28,492 nt of DNA from Planctomycetota bacterium. GTDB lineage: Bacteria > Planctomycetota > Planctomycetia > Pirellulales > Pirellulaceae. Every line of letters begins with the position of its first letter. The stretch's first letter is position 1. Location of the stretch: NCBI GenBank assembly GCA_023430365.1, contig JAEZAS010000430.1, positions 1 through 28,492 of the forward strand, in the 5' to 3' direction. Of the stretch, positions 1-7,883 are shown one piece after another. The notes below the pieces were generated by a model. The model was not told the origin of the DNA. It did not search any database and saw only the letters and a list, made by a program, of their open reading frames with translations. A program made the translations under genes and the position numbers.

Positions 1-283
1 AGGACATAGAGTGGCCGCTCGGTTCGTTCGGCATAGATTTCAGCGGTGAGCGTTTTTCCGACACCCGGTTTGCCGGACGCCAGTACGACCACGCCGCCAT
101 GTTTGCCGCGAATGAGGTCACCAAACAGGAAACCGGCAGTTCGTCCAAACAGACGTCGAGCGTGTGGGTGCTGGGAGTAATCTCCTTCAGCTTTTGATCG
201 ACGATCGCCCGTTCGCCGCTATCCAGTACGCTGCGCTCGCGGGCCTTTTGCAGGATATCGCGTTTGAGTTCGAGCGAGAGCAT
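1..283 (-). pseudogene. AAA-family ATPase fragment with an apparent frame break, cut by window edge
   Basis: A Walker A motif GKPGVGKT, followed by LTAEIYAERTERPLY, is encoded on the minus strand at about 1-80. Upstream in the same frame the sequence reads LFGDLIRGKHGGVVVLAS, which resembles the lead-in to the P-loop of AAA ATPases. That frame meets a stop near 220. The best start, ATG at 283 with GGAAGG upstream, lies in a different frame, which gives a plausible N-terminus beginning MLSLELKRDILQKARERS. Both frames stay open to the window edge. The simplest reading is an indel or an older decay event that separates the start from the P-loop somewhere around 90-220. A sequencing error would look the same. 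The C-terminal part (Walker B, sensors) lies outside the window. The AAA assignment of the P-loop frame is fairly safe. The pseudogene status is an inference. Confidence 0.45.
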
Positions 284-322
284 GAGGAGACACCTTCCGG
301 GCCAAGGCACTAGAACGAGCGC

Positions 323-352
323 GCAAGAACACCTCAATCAAGGTGCTCTTGC
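323..352. repeat. Imperfect hairpin between the ATPase fragment and DUF5063 gene
   Basis: Positions 323-334 pair with 341-352 in a 12-bp stem with one A-C mismatch, around the loop caatca. No T-run follows on either strand, so it is not a convincing intrinsic terminator. It lies downstream of the DUF5063 gene and upstream of the ATPase fragment, both on the minus strand. A second small hairpin (515-521 with 530-536, 7 bp) overlaps the DUF5063 stop codon. The rest of the 284-534 gap shows nothing else recognisable. Confidence 0.4.
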
Positions 353-534
353 AGCAAGAAAAGGTTCGGATGGGCTGCTCTAGAAAATACTGTTCAATCA
401 CGGGCTATTCGAGCGTTTTTTGCTTCGAAAGTGCCCGCCGAGGCGGACTGTCCTCGGGCAGAATCCGGTGAGGTGGTACGGTATTCGGTTGCGCGTGTTT
501 TCGTAGAGGCTGGCAGATTGGTGTGGCTGCCAAT

Positions 535-1065
535 CTATGGACCCTGCCGGCCATTCGACGTATTGGGACCGGTGGTGAGGCGCTCAGGCGCGTTGGCTGC
601 CAGCCAGGCGTGGATTGCCTGAATGGCCCCCGTCGCGTGCTCGCCCCAGTGGTGAGTGAAACCGAAGGCCCACTCCCAGACGGCCTGCGCGCGATTGCCC
701 GCCCGATAGGCGCGGAGGCCGGTGACTACATCCCGGTAGATGTCCGATAGGTCGTCGACGACGCTTCCGATGCCCGGGTCGTCGGGTGGAAGAACGAGTG
801 GGTTGCCAACGACGCCGTACATGTCGATCGGCAAGTGCTTGATCGCCGTAAGCCGTTGGCATTCGTCCGCCGGTAGTCGAAGGACGTCTGGCTCGTCCTC
901 CAATGCGTCGGACCAGGCAGGTGGCAACTGGAGTGCGGCCGTATAGAGACTGGAAACTCGGATCAGAGCTTCGCGGGCGGCGACTTCACCATGCAGGTCG
1001 GAGCGGTGCGCCCAGGACTCGAAACGCGAGGCTTCAGCAGCGAATTGGTCAACGGCGTCAGTCAT
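535..1065 (-). CDS. DUF5063 domain-containing protein
   Basis: A 176-residue soluble, mostly helical protein that matches my recollection of the DUF5063 family. The diagnostic parts are the N-terminal helix pair ending in LIRVSSLYTAALQLP, the central SVVDDLSDIYRDVVTGLRAY, and the C-terminal stretch WEWAFGFTHHWGEHATGAI, rich in Trp and His. The function of the family is unknown; nothing here suggests catalysis. There is no signal peptide or membrane segment. It starts at ATG 1065 without a clear Shine-Dalgarno sequence. It lies 101 bp downstream of the HAD-like gene on the same strand and may be co-transcribed with it, but the gap is too wide to be sure. The coding call is strong and the family call good. 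Confidence 0.85.
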   Translation of the reverse strand: MTDAVDQFAAEASRFESWAHRSDLHGEVAAREALIRVSSLYTAALQLPPAWSDALEDEPDVLRLPADECQRLTAIKHLPIDMYGVVGNPLVLPPDDPGIGSVVDDLSDIYRDVVTGLRAYRAGNRAQAVWEWAFGFTHHWGEHATGAIQAIHAWLAANAPERLTTGPNTSNGRQGP

Positions 1066-1166
1066 TGGCTGCTGTCAACTGCGTCTGAGAACGGAAGGCG
1101 ATAATTTGTCGAAGGGGCAATCCCGTAGGGGACCCCAGACAGCTAGTTCCTAAAACTACGGACGCA

Positions 1167-1466
1167 TCAGCATGTGGAGACGTTGCCGGGCAGCACGTGC
1201 TGACAGTATCGCCACTGGTGCACCGCCTGATCGTCGATGTAGAGGTCCGGCTTGGGCAGAAAGGCTACGAAGCAATCTTCGATGCCCAGTTCGGCGGCCG
1301 ACGCGCGGGCGTAGTCGGCGCCGACGCTGCTCCAGAGGTAGAGAGCAGCGCCCTCGTGGTGGAGTGCTTTGACTCGCTCCACGACCGAGGGCACAGGCAT
1401 TCGCTTCGTCCCTGCGGAGCGGACTAGGGTGTCGTCCACGTCGACGTAGATGACTCGCTGCTTCAT
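1167..1466 (-). CDS. Small HAD-superfamily phosphatase-like protein
   Basis: Starting at ATG 1466, the product is 99 residues, beginning MKQRVIYVDVDDTLVRS. The HAD nucleophile motif DxDxT is present as DVDDT (residues 9-13). It is followed by a strand ending LYLWSS (motif II Ser), a motif III lysine in PKPD and the acidic motif IV as YIDDQ. The protein is much shorter than most HAD phosphatases and has room only for a minimal Rossmann core without a large cap. The open frame extends upstream to 1880, but that extension has a random, Pro/Arg-rich composition, and AAGGG lies about 12 nt before ATG 1466, so the short start is preferred. The substrate cannot be inferred. Similar mini-HAD proteins act on small phosphates or nucleotides. 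Confidence 0.75.
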   Translation of the reverse strand: MKQRVIYVDVDDTLVRSAGTKRMPVPSVVERVKALHHEGAALYLWSSVGADYARASAAELGIEDCFVAFLPKPDLYIDDQAVHQWRYCQHVLPGNVSTC

Positions 1467-2265
1467 GTGTGGCTGCCCTTGTGTGGTGTTCGGTGAAGTG
1501 GCCCTGAAACCGATTTCCTCGGAGTTTGGCGGGGGCGAACTTATGCCAATGCGCCGCCAAGGAAGCGTCCCAGTGCTCGGTAACATATGCCAGATAGGGT
1601 CGCTTTGGGTGCCTCGACGATATTTAAAAGTTGGTGTATAAGTTTGGCGTTGCGGCCTTCGTCCAGGTGGTTTGGGCGTGGGGCGTTCGGTGCTGCGCAG
1701 TGGGAGCGGACGGGCTTGGTCGAATAGGGGCTGGGACCTGTCGGCAGCGGCCCAGCGGTTTGACTGTTCTTTTCCAATTCGGTTGGCTAGCTGTTGTACT
1801 CTTGGTAGTGGAATTGGCTTGTCCCCCTGTTCAGGCCCCTTGCGCAGGGGTTGTGAAGAAACGAGCGCTGGGTTCCACAAGGTATTGGCGTGTAAGGGCT
1901 TGAGTGAAATCGTCCAACTGGCGCATCTGTTGTATTTTTACCCACTAGGGGGGGTAGACTTGTTGGAGAACGCATCGCCGAAAGCCGATAAGGGGTTGTA
2001 TTTCTTGGCGGATGGCGGCCGAGGCAGTTGGACGGTTCAGGCAGGGCACACTGGAAGCTTGCCCCCTACGGGCTTGTCGAAACTGCCGGATTTCGCCATG
2101 ATATGGGGCTTCACTTAAAGCGGCCGACGCCTTGCGTTAAGGCACTGGCCCGTTCATTGAGTTGGACTTGCGCAGCGGTGGCTGGACTGGGAAGCTGGGT
2201 AAACCAGTTTCTCGGTTCCGGGCAGCGTTCTGCGAAGTAGTCGAGCTCGCAGGAGTTGGTAGAGA
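1467..2265. other. Long non-coding gap upstream of rpsD
   Basis: About 800 bp without a convincing gene. Open frames across it (for example 1672-2118 plus) have no recognisable domain, a composition unlike the neighbouring genes and no good ribosome-binding site. The plus strand is richer in G and T than the surrounding coding DNA. Weak hairpins are visible, such as 2129-2133 with 2139-2143. I checked by eye for the tmRNA, RNase P and SRP RNA core motifs and did not see them. The rpsD promoter and a leader must lie in the distal part, but I could not pick a -35/-10 pair with confidence. Confidence 0.5.
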
Positions 2266-2877
2266 ATGGCTCGTTACAACGGTCCGAAGGCGCGTATCAA
2301 TCGCCGCCTGAGCACTCTGATTTACGAATCGGCGGGAGCTTCCCGCGCCCTCGAGCGTCGCTCGAATCCGCCAGGCATGCACACCAAGGGACAGCGCCGT
2401 CTGTCGAACTGGGGCAAGGCCATGGCCGAGAAGCAGAAGATCAAGCATTACTACGGCCTGGGCGAGCGCCAACTCCGCCGTTACTACAACATGGTGAAGT
2501 CGAAGAAGGGCAACACGGGCGAGCAGATCTTGACCATCTGCGAGCGCCGCCTGGACAACGTCATTCGCCGCGCCGGCTTCACGAAGACCCGTCCGCAGGC
2601 CCGCCAGGGCATCGTGCACGGCCACTTCTTCGTCAACGGCGTGAAGGTGACCAGCCCGAGCTACCAGGTTCGTCCTGGCGATGTGATTACCACTCGGCCG
2701 AACGAGAAGATCTACGGCCTGTATAAAGGTGTGGTCGGCGAAGGCGGAACCAACACGCCCGACTGGCTGAACTTCGATGGCGAGACGCTCCGCGCTACGG
2801 TTGCGGGCATCCCCGGCCCGGGCGACTATAGCCTGCCGGTCGATGTGAACATCGTCGTCGAATTCCTCTCGCGCTAG
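2266..2877 (+). CDS. rpsD: 30S ribosomal protein S4
   Basis: A 203-residue protein beginning MARYNGPKARINRRLS and ending FLSR, the normal S4 length. S4 is a primary 16S rRNA-binding protein that nucleates assembly of the small-subunit body. The N-terminal half has the typical segment LSNWGKAMAEKQKIKHYYGL. The S4 RNA-binding domain runs from about residue 93 (ERRLDNVIRRAGF) through ARQGIVHGHFFVNGVKV. The N-terminal zinc-binding cysteines of some S4 proteins are absent, so this is the zinc-free type. AGGAG lies about 11 nt before the ATG. The gene stands alone rather than beside rpsM, rpsK or rpoA, and is followed by palindromes before lpd. Any S4 autoregulatory structure would have to be in the long upstream gap. 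Confidence 0.98.
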   Translation: MARYNGPKARINRRLSTLIYESAGASRALERRSNPPGMHTKGQRRLSNWGKAMAEKQKIKHYYGLGERQLRRYYNMVKSKKGNTGEQILTICERRLDNVIRRAGFTKTRPQARQGIVHGHFFVNGVKVTSPSYQVRPGDVITTRPNEKIYGLYKGVVGEGGTNTPDWLNFDGETLRATVAGIPGPGDYSLPVDVNIVVEFLSR

Positions 2878-2900
2878 TCGCGATTGCTGTTGTCCTACAC

Positions 2901-2924
2901 GTTCCCAAGCAACCGCTTGGGAAC
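2901..2924. repeat. Perfect hairpin palindrome after rpsD
   Basis: Positions 2901-2910 (gttcccaagc) pair perfectly with 2915-2924 around the loop aacc. No T-run follows. It is the first of four stem-loops in the rpsD-lpd gap. Its gttccca/tgggaac ends resemble the hairpin at 28341-28364, so it looks like a member of a dispersed palindrome family rather than a plain terminator. It could still end rpsD transcription. Confidence 0.7.
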
Positions 2925-2931
2925 GCCTGAC

Positions 2932-2948
2932 CCGAGGCCCTGCCTCGG
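2932..2948. repeat. Short palindrome, ccgaggc/gcctcgg type
   Basis: Positions 2932-2938 (ccgaggc) pair perfectly with 2942-2948 around a 3-nt loop. The same core recurs at 28374-28388 after ribH, there also just downstream of a cccagg-type hairpin. Confidence 0.65.
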
Positions 2949-3011
2949 CACTTTCGCGCGAAGACCTTGCCACGTCGCCGAACTCGTGCTGCATCGTCCA
3001 CTCGCGGAGCA

Positions 3012-3028
3012 CAGAGGCACAGCCTCTG
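3012..3028. repeat. Short palindrome, cagaggc/gcctctg type
   Basis: Positions 3012-3018 (cagaggc) pair perfectly with 3022-3028 around the loop aca. It is the third stem-loop of the rpsD-lpd gap and shares the aggc-N3-gcct architecture with its neighbour at 2932. Confidence 0.65.
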
Positions 3029-3036
3029 GTCGGTTT

Positions 3037-3060
3037 CGTCGCAGGCTGGGGCCTGGGACG
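3037..3060. repeat. Imperfect palindrome, cgtcgcaggc type
   Basis: Positions 3037-3046 pair with 3051-3060 with one G-G mismatch around the loop tggg. It closely resembles the perfect hairpin at 28341-28364 and may be a decayed copy. It lies about 50 bp upstream of the lpd start codon, so it could also fold in the lpd leader. Confidence 0.6.
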
Positions 3061-3110
3061 GAGTATGCTCGCACCTTGATCCTCTTGCGCTGAAGTCTGG
3101 ACCCACTTCG

Positions 3111-4550
3111 ATGCACAGTAAACTCGTTGTTCTCGGCGGCGGCCCTGGTGGATACGCAGCCGCATTTCTCGCGGCTGACGAAGGCCTGGAAGTGACCATC
3201 GTCGAGGCCGATCCGCGGCTTGGCGGCACGTGTCTGTTGCGGGGCTGCATCCCGTCGAAGGCTTTGCTGCACGTGGCCCGCGTGATCTCGGAAGCGGAAG
3301 AACTGACGGAAGGCTGGGGCGTCGAGTTTCAGGCTCCGAAGGTCAACATCGACAAAGTGCGGGCCCGCAAGGAAAAGGTCATCGAGAACCTCACCGGTGG
3401 CCTGAAGCAATTGGCCAAGCGCCGCAAGGTGACGGTGATCCACGCTCGCGGTGTGTTCGAGAACTCGACGACGTTGCGGCTGGAAGGTGACGATCCGTCG
3501 ATTCCGGAAGACCGGAAGCTGACGTTCGATCACTGCATCGTCGCCACGGGCAGCACGCCCGCCATGCCGCCTGCGTTCAACGTCGGCAGCGACCGGGTGA
3601 TGGATTCGACCGGCGCTCTCGAGCTCAAGGATGTTCCAGAATCGCTGCTGGTGATCGGCGGCGGATACATCGGCCTCGAGATGGGGACGGTGTATGCCAA
3701 CCTCGGCTCGAAGGTGAGCGTGGTCGAGTTGCTGGACGGCCTGCTGATGGGGGCTGACCGCGACCTGGTGAAGCCGCTGCACAAGCACCTCGAGCAACTT
3801 TTCGAGAAGCGGATTTACCTGAACACGAAGGTCGGTTCGGTTGGCTTGCGTGGCGACAAGGTGGAAGTCGCTTTCGAAGGTCCTGGCAAGTTCGGCACCG
3901 AGCAGTACGACCGCGTGCTCGTCTCGGTCGGTCGTCGGCCGAATAGCCGCGGCTTCGGCCTGGAAAACACGAAGGTGCAGATCGACGGCAAGGGCTTCAT
4001 CCAGATCGACCGGTCGCAGCGGACCAGCGATCCGAACATCCTGGCCATCGGCGACGTGGCGGGCGAGCCGATGCTCGCTCACAAGGCGTCGCACGAAGGG
4101 CGCGTGGCCGTCGAGGTGGTCCTCGGCAAGCCGGTGACGTTCGACAAGGCGGCCATCCCGGCCGTGGTCTTCACCGATCCCGAAATCGCCTGGGCTGGTC
4201 TCACGCAGGAACAGGCACAGCGCGAAGGCCGCAAGGTCGAAGTCGCCATCTATCCTTGGGCGGCAAGCGGTCGGGCTCAGGCTCTGGGCCGGACCGAAGG
4301 TCTGACGAAGTGGCTCATCGACCCCGTCACCGAGCGGGTGCTGGGCTGCGGAATCGTCGGCCCCGGGGCTGGCGAGCTGATTTCGGAAGCGGTGCTGGCG
4401 ATCGAGATGGGTTGCGAAGCCCGCGACCTCTCGGAAACGGTCCACCCGCACCCGACGCTCGGCGAAACGCTGATGAACGCCAGCGAGACCTTCTTCGGCA
4501 CGGCGACGGAAATCTACAAGCCGAAGAAAGCGCACGCTGCCGCGGAGTAG
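3111..4550 (+). CDS. lpd: Dihydrolipoyl dehydrogenase (E3)
   Basis: This 479-residue flavoprotein reoxidises dihydrolipoamide on the E2 subunit using NAD+. The FAD-binding GGGPGGYAA motif is at residues 9-17. The redox-active disulfide is C41/C46 in GGTCLLRGCIPSK. A second nucleotide-binding motif, VIGGGYIGLEMG, sits mid-protein. The catalytic His-Glu pair is H447 and E452 in HPHPTLGE. The ATG at 3111 is chosen because the FAD motif starts a few residues later, as in the family. The longer open frame (from 2967) reads back through the palindrome cluster. The Shine-Dalgarno signal is weak. The downstream aceE and aceF genes show this is the E3 of pyruvate dehydrogenase, although one E3 can also serve other 2-oxoacid complexes. 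Confidence 0.96.
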   Translation: MHSKLVVLGGGPGGYAAAFLAADEGLEVTIVEADPRLGGTCLLRGCIPSKALLHVARVISEAEELTEGWGVEFQAPKVNIDKVRARKEKVIENLTGGLKQLAKRRKVTVIHARGVFENSTTLRLEGDDPSIPEDRKLTFDHCIVATGSTPAMPPAFNVGSDRVMDSTGALELKDVPESLLVIGGGYIGLEMGTVYANLGSKVSVVELLDGLLMGADRDLVKPLHKHLEQLFEKRIYLNTKVGSVGLRGDKVEVAFEGPGKFGTEQYDRVLVSVGRRPNSRGFGLENTKVQIDGKGFIQIDRSQRTSDPNILAIGDVAGEPMLAHKASHEGRVAVEVVLGKPVTFDKAAIPAVVFTDPEIAWAGLTQEQAQREGRKVEVAIYPWAASGRAQALGRTEGLTKWLIDPVTERVLGCGIVGPGAGELISEAVLAIEMGCEARDLSETVHPHPTLGETLMNASETFFGTATEIYKPKKAHAAAE

Positions 4551-4983
4551 GTGGCTGCAGCTTGACCCGCCTCAAAGTGGGGCGGGTGGGGGCTAAAGAG
4601 CGGCTCAAATGTGGTTGCCAGCCGGGAGTTGCATAGCGCCGCTCCCCTGCTCTTCTCCGGCGACGCTCGGTGGCCGGCCGCGAGCGCGTAATATCTTGCA
4701 TCAGTAGGGGTTCTGCCAGCATGCGCACCCCCGCAGAAGTCTGATTTGCCGGCCGTCCCCGACCTTTACGTAACCCTCACGGTCGCAAACAATAGGGATG
4801 GCAAAAGGGCTATAGTTTAGGTAACTGAGTTCGATTCTGCGGCCTGTCCGGCTGGCGAAAGTTGGACTCGACTGCCGATACCATTTCCCTGGTCGGTAAA
4901 TCCCATCTCCGACCGCTCGTGTGCCTTTTACGAACACCGCGCTGGCGTTCCTTTCCCGGCTTCTAGCGCACAGAAGGCTGATG
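4551..4983. other. Long leader between lpd and aceE
   Basis: A 433-bp gap with no recognisable gene. It holds the hairpin just after lpd and a possible -10 element tatagt at 4811-4816 with no clear -35 partner. An open frame reaches back from aceE to a GTG at 4921, but the real start is downstream. The length suggests aceE has its own promoter and a leader of about 160 nt, rather than depending only on read-through from lpd. Confidence 0.4.
4565..4587. terminator. GC-rich hairpin after lpd
   Basis: Positions 4565-4571 (acccgcc) pair with 4581-4587 (ggcgggt), 15 bp after the lpd stop codon. There is no U-run, so termination would be weak or factor-assisted. Its position suggests a partial stop between lpd and aceE. 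Confidence 0.4.
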
Positions 4984-7707
4984 ATGTCAGACGTCAAAGC
5001 AGTAGATTCTGAATCTCCGGTCACCCCGGCCCAGTACGTCGCTCCGATTCAGGACGTCGACCCAGCCGAGACGCAGGAGTGGCTCGATTCGCTCGATTAC
5101 GTCCTGCAGAGCAAAGGCGCCGACCGGGTGAAGTACCTGCTGTCGGTGCTCGATCGCCGGGCGCGGGCCGAGGGCGTGCAGATTCCGCACGCCGCCAACA
5201 CCCCCTACATCAATACGATTCCCGCCGATCAGCAGCCCCGTTTCCCGGGCAATCGGGAGATCGAACGCCGCATCAAGAGCATCGTCCGCTGGAACGCGAT
5301 GGCGATGGTCGTGCGGGCCAATAAGAACAACGACGGTCTCGGCGGACACATCAGCACCTTCGCATCGTCCGCGACGCTGTACGAGGTCGGTTTCAATCAC
5401 TTCTTCCGCGGCCGCGGCGAAGACGGTTACAGCGGCGACCTGATCTATTTCCAGGGGCACGCCTCGCCAGGTATGTACAGCCGGGCGTTTCTGGAAGGCC
5501 GGCTGAGCGAAGAAAACCTGGTGAACTTCCGCCGGGAGTTGCAGCCGGTTCAGGGGCTGTCGTCGTATCCCCATCCGTGGCTGATGCCGGAATTCTGGGA
5601 GTATCCGACGGTCTCGATGGGCCTCGGCCCGATCATGTCGATCTACCAGGCACGGTTCAACAAGTACCTGCAAGATCGTGGCATTAAGAACACCGAAGGC
5701 CGGCATGTTTGGGCCTTCCTGGGTGACGGCGAATGCGACGAGCCAGAAACGCTCGGCGCCATCACGCTCGCCGGCCGCGAAGCGCTCGACAACCTGATTT
5801 TCGTCATCAACTGCAATCTGCAGCGTCTCGACGGTCCGGTGCGTGGCAACGGCAAGATCATCCAGGAGCTGGAAGCGCTCTTCCGCGGCGCTGGCTGGAA
5901 CGTGATCAAGGTGATTTGGGGCGATGAGTGGGACCCGATCCTCGACAAGGATCGCACTGGCCTGCTCATGAAGCGGATGGAGGAGGTTGTTGACGGCCAG
6001 TACCAGAAGTACACCGTCATGCCGGGCTCGTACATCCGCGAGCACTTCTTTGGCCACTATCCGGAGTTGCTGAAACTCGTCGAGAACTACTCGGACGAGA
6101 AGCTGCTGAAGCTCCGTCGTGGCGGGCACGATCCCGAGAAGGTGTTTGCCGCGTACAAGGCTGCCGTGGAGCACACGGGACAGCCCACCGTAATCCTGGC
6201 CCACACGATCAAGGGCTACGGCCTTGGCGAAGCGGGCGAAGGCCGCAACATCGCTCACAACAACAAGAAGCTGAACGAAGAAGAGCTGCTGGAGTTCCGC
6301 ACGCGGTTCGGCATTCCAATCTCGGACGAAGAGGTCGTGAAAGCGCCGTTCTACAAGCCGCCGGAGAACAGCATCGAAATGAAGTATCTCCGCGAGCGCC
6401 GCGAAGCGCTTGGCGGATATCTCCCCAGCCGGCCGACGAAGCACCCGACGCTCGAAACGCCGCGGATCGATGGCTACAAGGAATTCCTCGGCGGCAGCCA
6501 GGGGAAGGACATGTCGACCACGATGGGCTTCGTGCGCTTGCTGCAGAAGCTCTGCCGCGACAAGAAGATCGGCAAGTACGTGGTGCCGATCGTGCCCGAC
6601 GAGTCGCGCACGTTCGGCATGGAGGGCATGTTCAACGAGATCGGCATCTACTCGCACGTCGGCCAGCTCTACGAGCCGGTCGATAGCCACATCCTTGCCA
6701 AGTACAAGGAAGCGACGAATGGTCAGATCCTGGAAGAGGGGATCACCGAAGCGGGGTCGATGTCTTCGTTCTGCGCCGCGGGCACGGCCTATTCGGCTCA
6801 TGGCGTGAACATGATTCCGTTCTTCATCTACTACTCGATGTTCGGCTTCCAGCGGATCGGCGATCTGATCTGGGCTGCAATGGACATGCGAGCCAAGGGG
6901 TTCCTGATCGGCGGAACCGCTGGGCGTACGACGCTCAACGGCGAAGGTCTCCAGCACCAGGACGGCCACAGCCTCTTGAACGCGATCGCGTTCCCGCTCG
7001 TGCGGGCCTACGACCCCGCCTACACGTACGAAATCGCCACGATCGTCCTGCACGGCATGAAGCGCCTCTACGAGGACGGCGATACGGCGATCTACTACCT
7101 GATGGCAGGCAACGAGAACTATGTGCATCCCGCGATCCCGGAAACGGCGAGTGAGGACGGCATCATCCGCGGCATGTACAAGTTCAACAGCCGCGAAGTG
7201 CCCAAGGCCAAGTTCAAGGTGAACCTGTTCGGCAGCGGCTCGATCCTCCGCAGTGTGCTACAGGCTCAGGAAGTGCTCGCCGAGCGGTACAACATTGCCA
7301 GCAACGTCTGGAGTGTGACGAGCTACACCGAGCTGCGTCGGGACGCTCATGCCTGCGAACGCTGGAACATGCTGCACCCGACCGAGAAGCGTCGGCTGTC
7401 GTATGTCGAACAGCAGCTTGAAGGCGAGAAGGGCCTGTTCGTGGCGGCCTCGGATTACGTGCGTGCCCTGCCCGAGCAGATCGCTCGCTGGGTACCGGGC
7501 GAGTTCTTCGCCCTGGGCACCGACGGCATGGGCCGGAGCGAAACTCGCTCGGCGCTTCGCCGGCATTTCGAGGTCGATGCGGAGTGCATCGTCATCGCGA
7601 CGTTGTATCGCTTGCACCGCCGGGGTGAAGTCGACGCCGAGACGGTCGCCAAGGCGATCAAGGACCTCGGAGTGAACCCCGAAAAGGTTGATCCCTATTT
7701 CGCTTAA
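4984..7707 (+). CDS. aceE: Pyruvate dehydrogenase E1 component, homodimeric type
   Basis: This 907-residue enzyme decarboxylates pyruvate with thiamine diphosphate and acetylates the lipoyl group of E2. The length fits the single-chain AceE type (about 890 residues) rather than the alpha/beta type. The thiamine-binding motif begins GDGECDEPE at residues 247-255 and ends in NCNLQRLDGP. The family signatures WNAMAMVVRANK, GHISTFASSATLYEVGFNHFF and AGRTTLNGEGLQHQDGHS are also present. Two adjacent ATG codons occur at 4981 and 4984. AGAAGG at 4972-4977 gives better spacing to 4984, and an upstream GTG at 4921 has no such signal. The gene lies between lpd and aceF on the same strand and is separated from aceF by 176 bp. 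Confidence 0.97.
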   Translation: MSDVKAVDSESPVTPAQYVAPIQDVDPAETQEWLDSLDYVLQSKGADRVKYLLSVLDRRARAEGVQIPHAANTPYINTIPADQQPRFPGNREIERRIKSIVRWNAMAMVVRANKNNDGLGGHISTFASSATLYEVGFNHFFRGRGEDGYSGDLIYFQGHASPGMYSRAFLEGRLSEENLVNFRRELQPVQGLSSYPHPWLMPEFWEYPTVSMGLGPIMSIYQARFNKYLQDRGIKNTEGRHVWAFLGDGECDEPETLGAITLAGREALDNLIFVINCNLQRLDGPVRGNGKIIQELEALFRGAGWNVIKVIWGDEWDPILDKDRTGLLMKRMEEVVDGQYQKYTVMPGSYIREHFFGHYPELLKLVENYSDEKLLKLRRGGHDPEKVFAAYKAAVEHTGQPTVILAHTIKGYGLGEAGEGRNIAHNNKKLNEEELLEFRTRFGIPISDEEVVKAPFYKPPENSIEMKYLRERREALGGYLPSRPTKHPTLETPRIDGYKEFLGGSQGKDMSTTMGFVRLLQKLCRDKKIGKYVVPIVPDESRTFGMEGMFNEIGIYSHVGQLYEPVDSHILAKYKEATNGQILEEGITEAGSMSSFCAAGTAYSAHGVNMIPFFIYYSMFGFQRIGDLIWAAMDMRAKGFLIGGTAGRTTLNGEGLQHQDGHSLLNAIAFPLVRAYDPAYTYEIATIVLHGMKRLYEDGDTAIYYLMAGNENYVHPAIPETASEDGIIRGMYKFNSREVPKAKFKVNLFGSGSILRSVLQAQEVLAERYNIASNVWSVTSYTELRRDAHACERWNMLHPTEKRRLSYVEQQLEGEKGLFVAASDYVRALPEQIARWVPGEFFALGTDGMGRSETRSALRRHFEVDAECIVIATLYRLHRRGEVDAETVAKAIKDLGVNPEKVDPYFA

Positions 7708-7723
7708 CAGCAGTAAATGACTC

Positions 7724-7756
7724 GGGCGCCGCCAGCCTGAGAGGCTTGGGCGGCCC
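7724..7756. terminator. Stem-loop after aceE, possible attenuator
   Basis: Positions 7728-7738 pair with 7742-7754 in an 11-bp GC-rich stem with a 2-nt bulge and the loop gag; flanking ggg/ccc can extend it. It starts 17 bp after the aceE stop and no U-run follows. A second inverted repeat, caggcgttc at 7797-7805 with gaacgcctg at 7832-7840, lies between it and aceF. These could tune E2 expression relative to E1 or protect mRNA ends. Confidence 0.45.
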
Positions 7757-7883
7757 GTCATGAACGTTTTGCCTTGATCAGCAACTCGATCCGGGGCAGG
7801 CGTTCCAAGTGAACAGAAAACGATGATTTCCGAACGCCTGACGAGCGTTCTTCCAAAACACCACCAGGCAAAAGAACACTGAA

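Noticed and set aside
1672..2118. 148-residue plus-strand open frame upstream of rpsD
   Set aside because: No domain, odd composition, no ribosome-binding site; treated as chance in a non-coding gap.
2895..4535. 546-residue open frame on the minus strand over lpd
   Set aside because: It mirrors lpd in the opposite strand, with His/Arg/Val-rich composition typical of antisense frames in GC-rich genes.
4987..7128. 713-residue antisense open frame over aceE
   Set aside because: Shadow of aceE; no domain and antisense-like composition.
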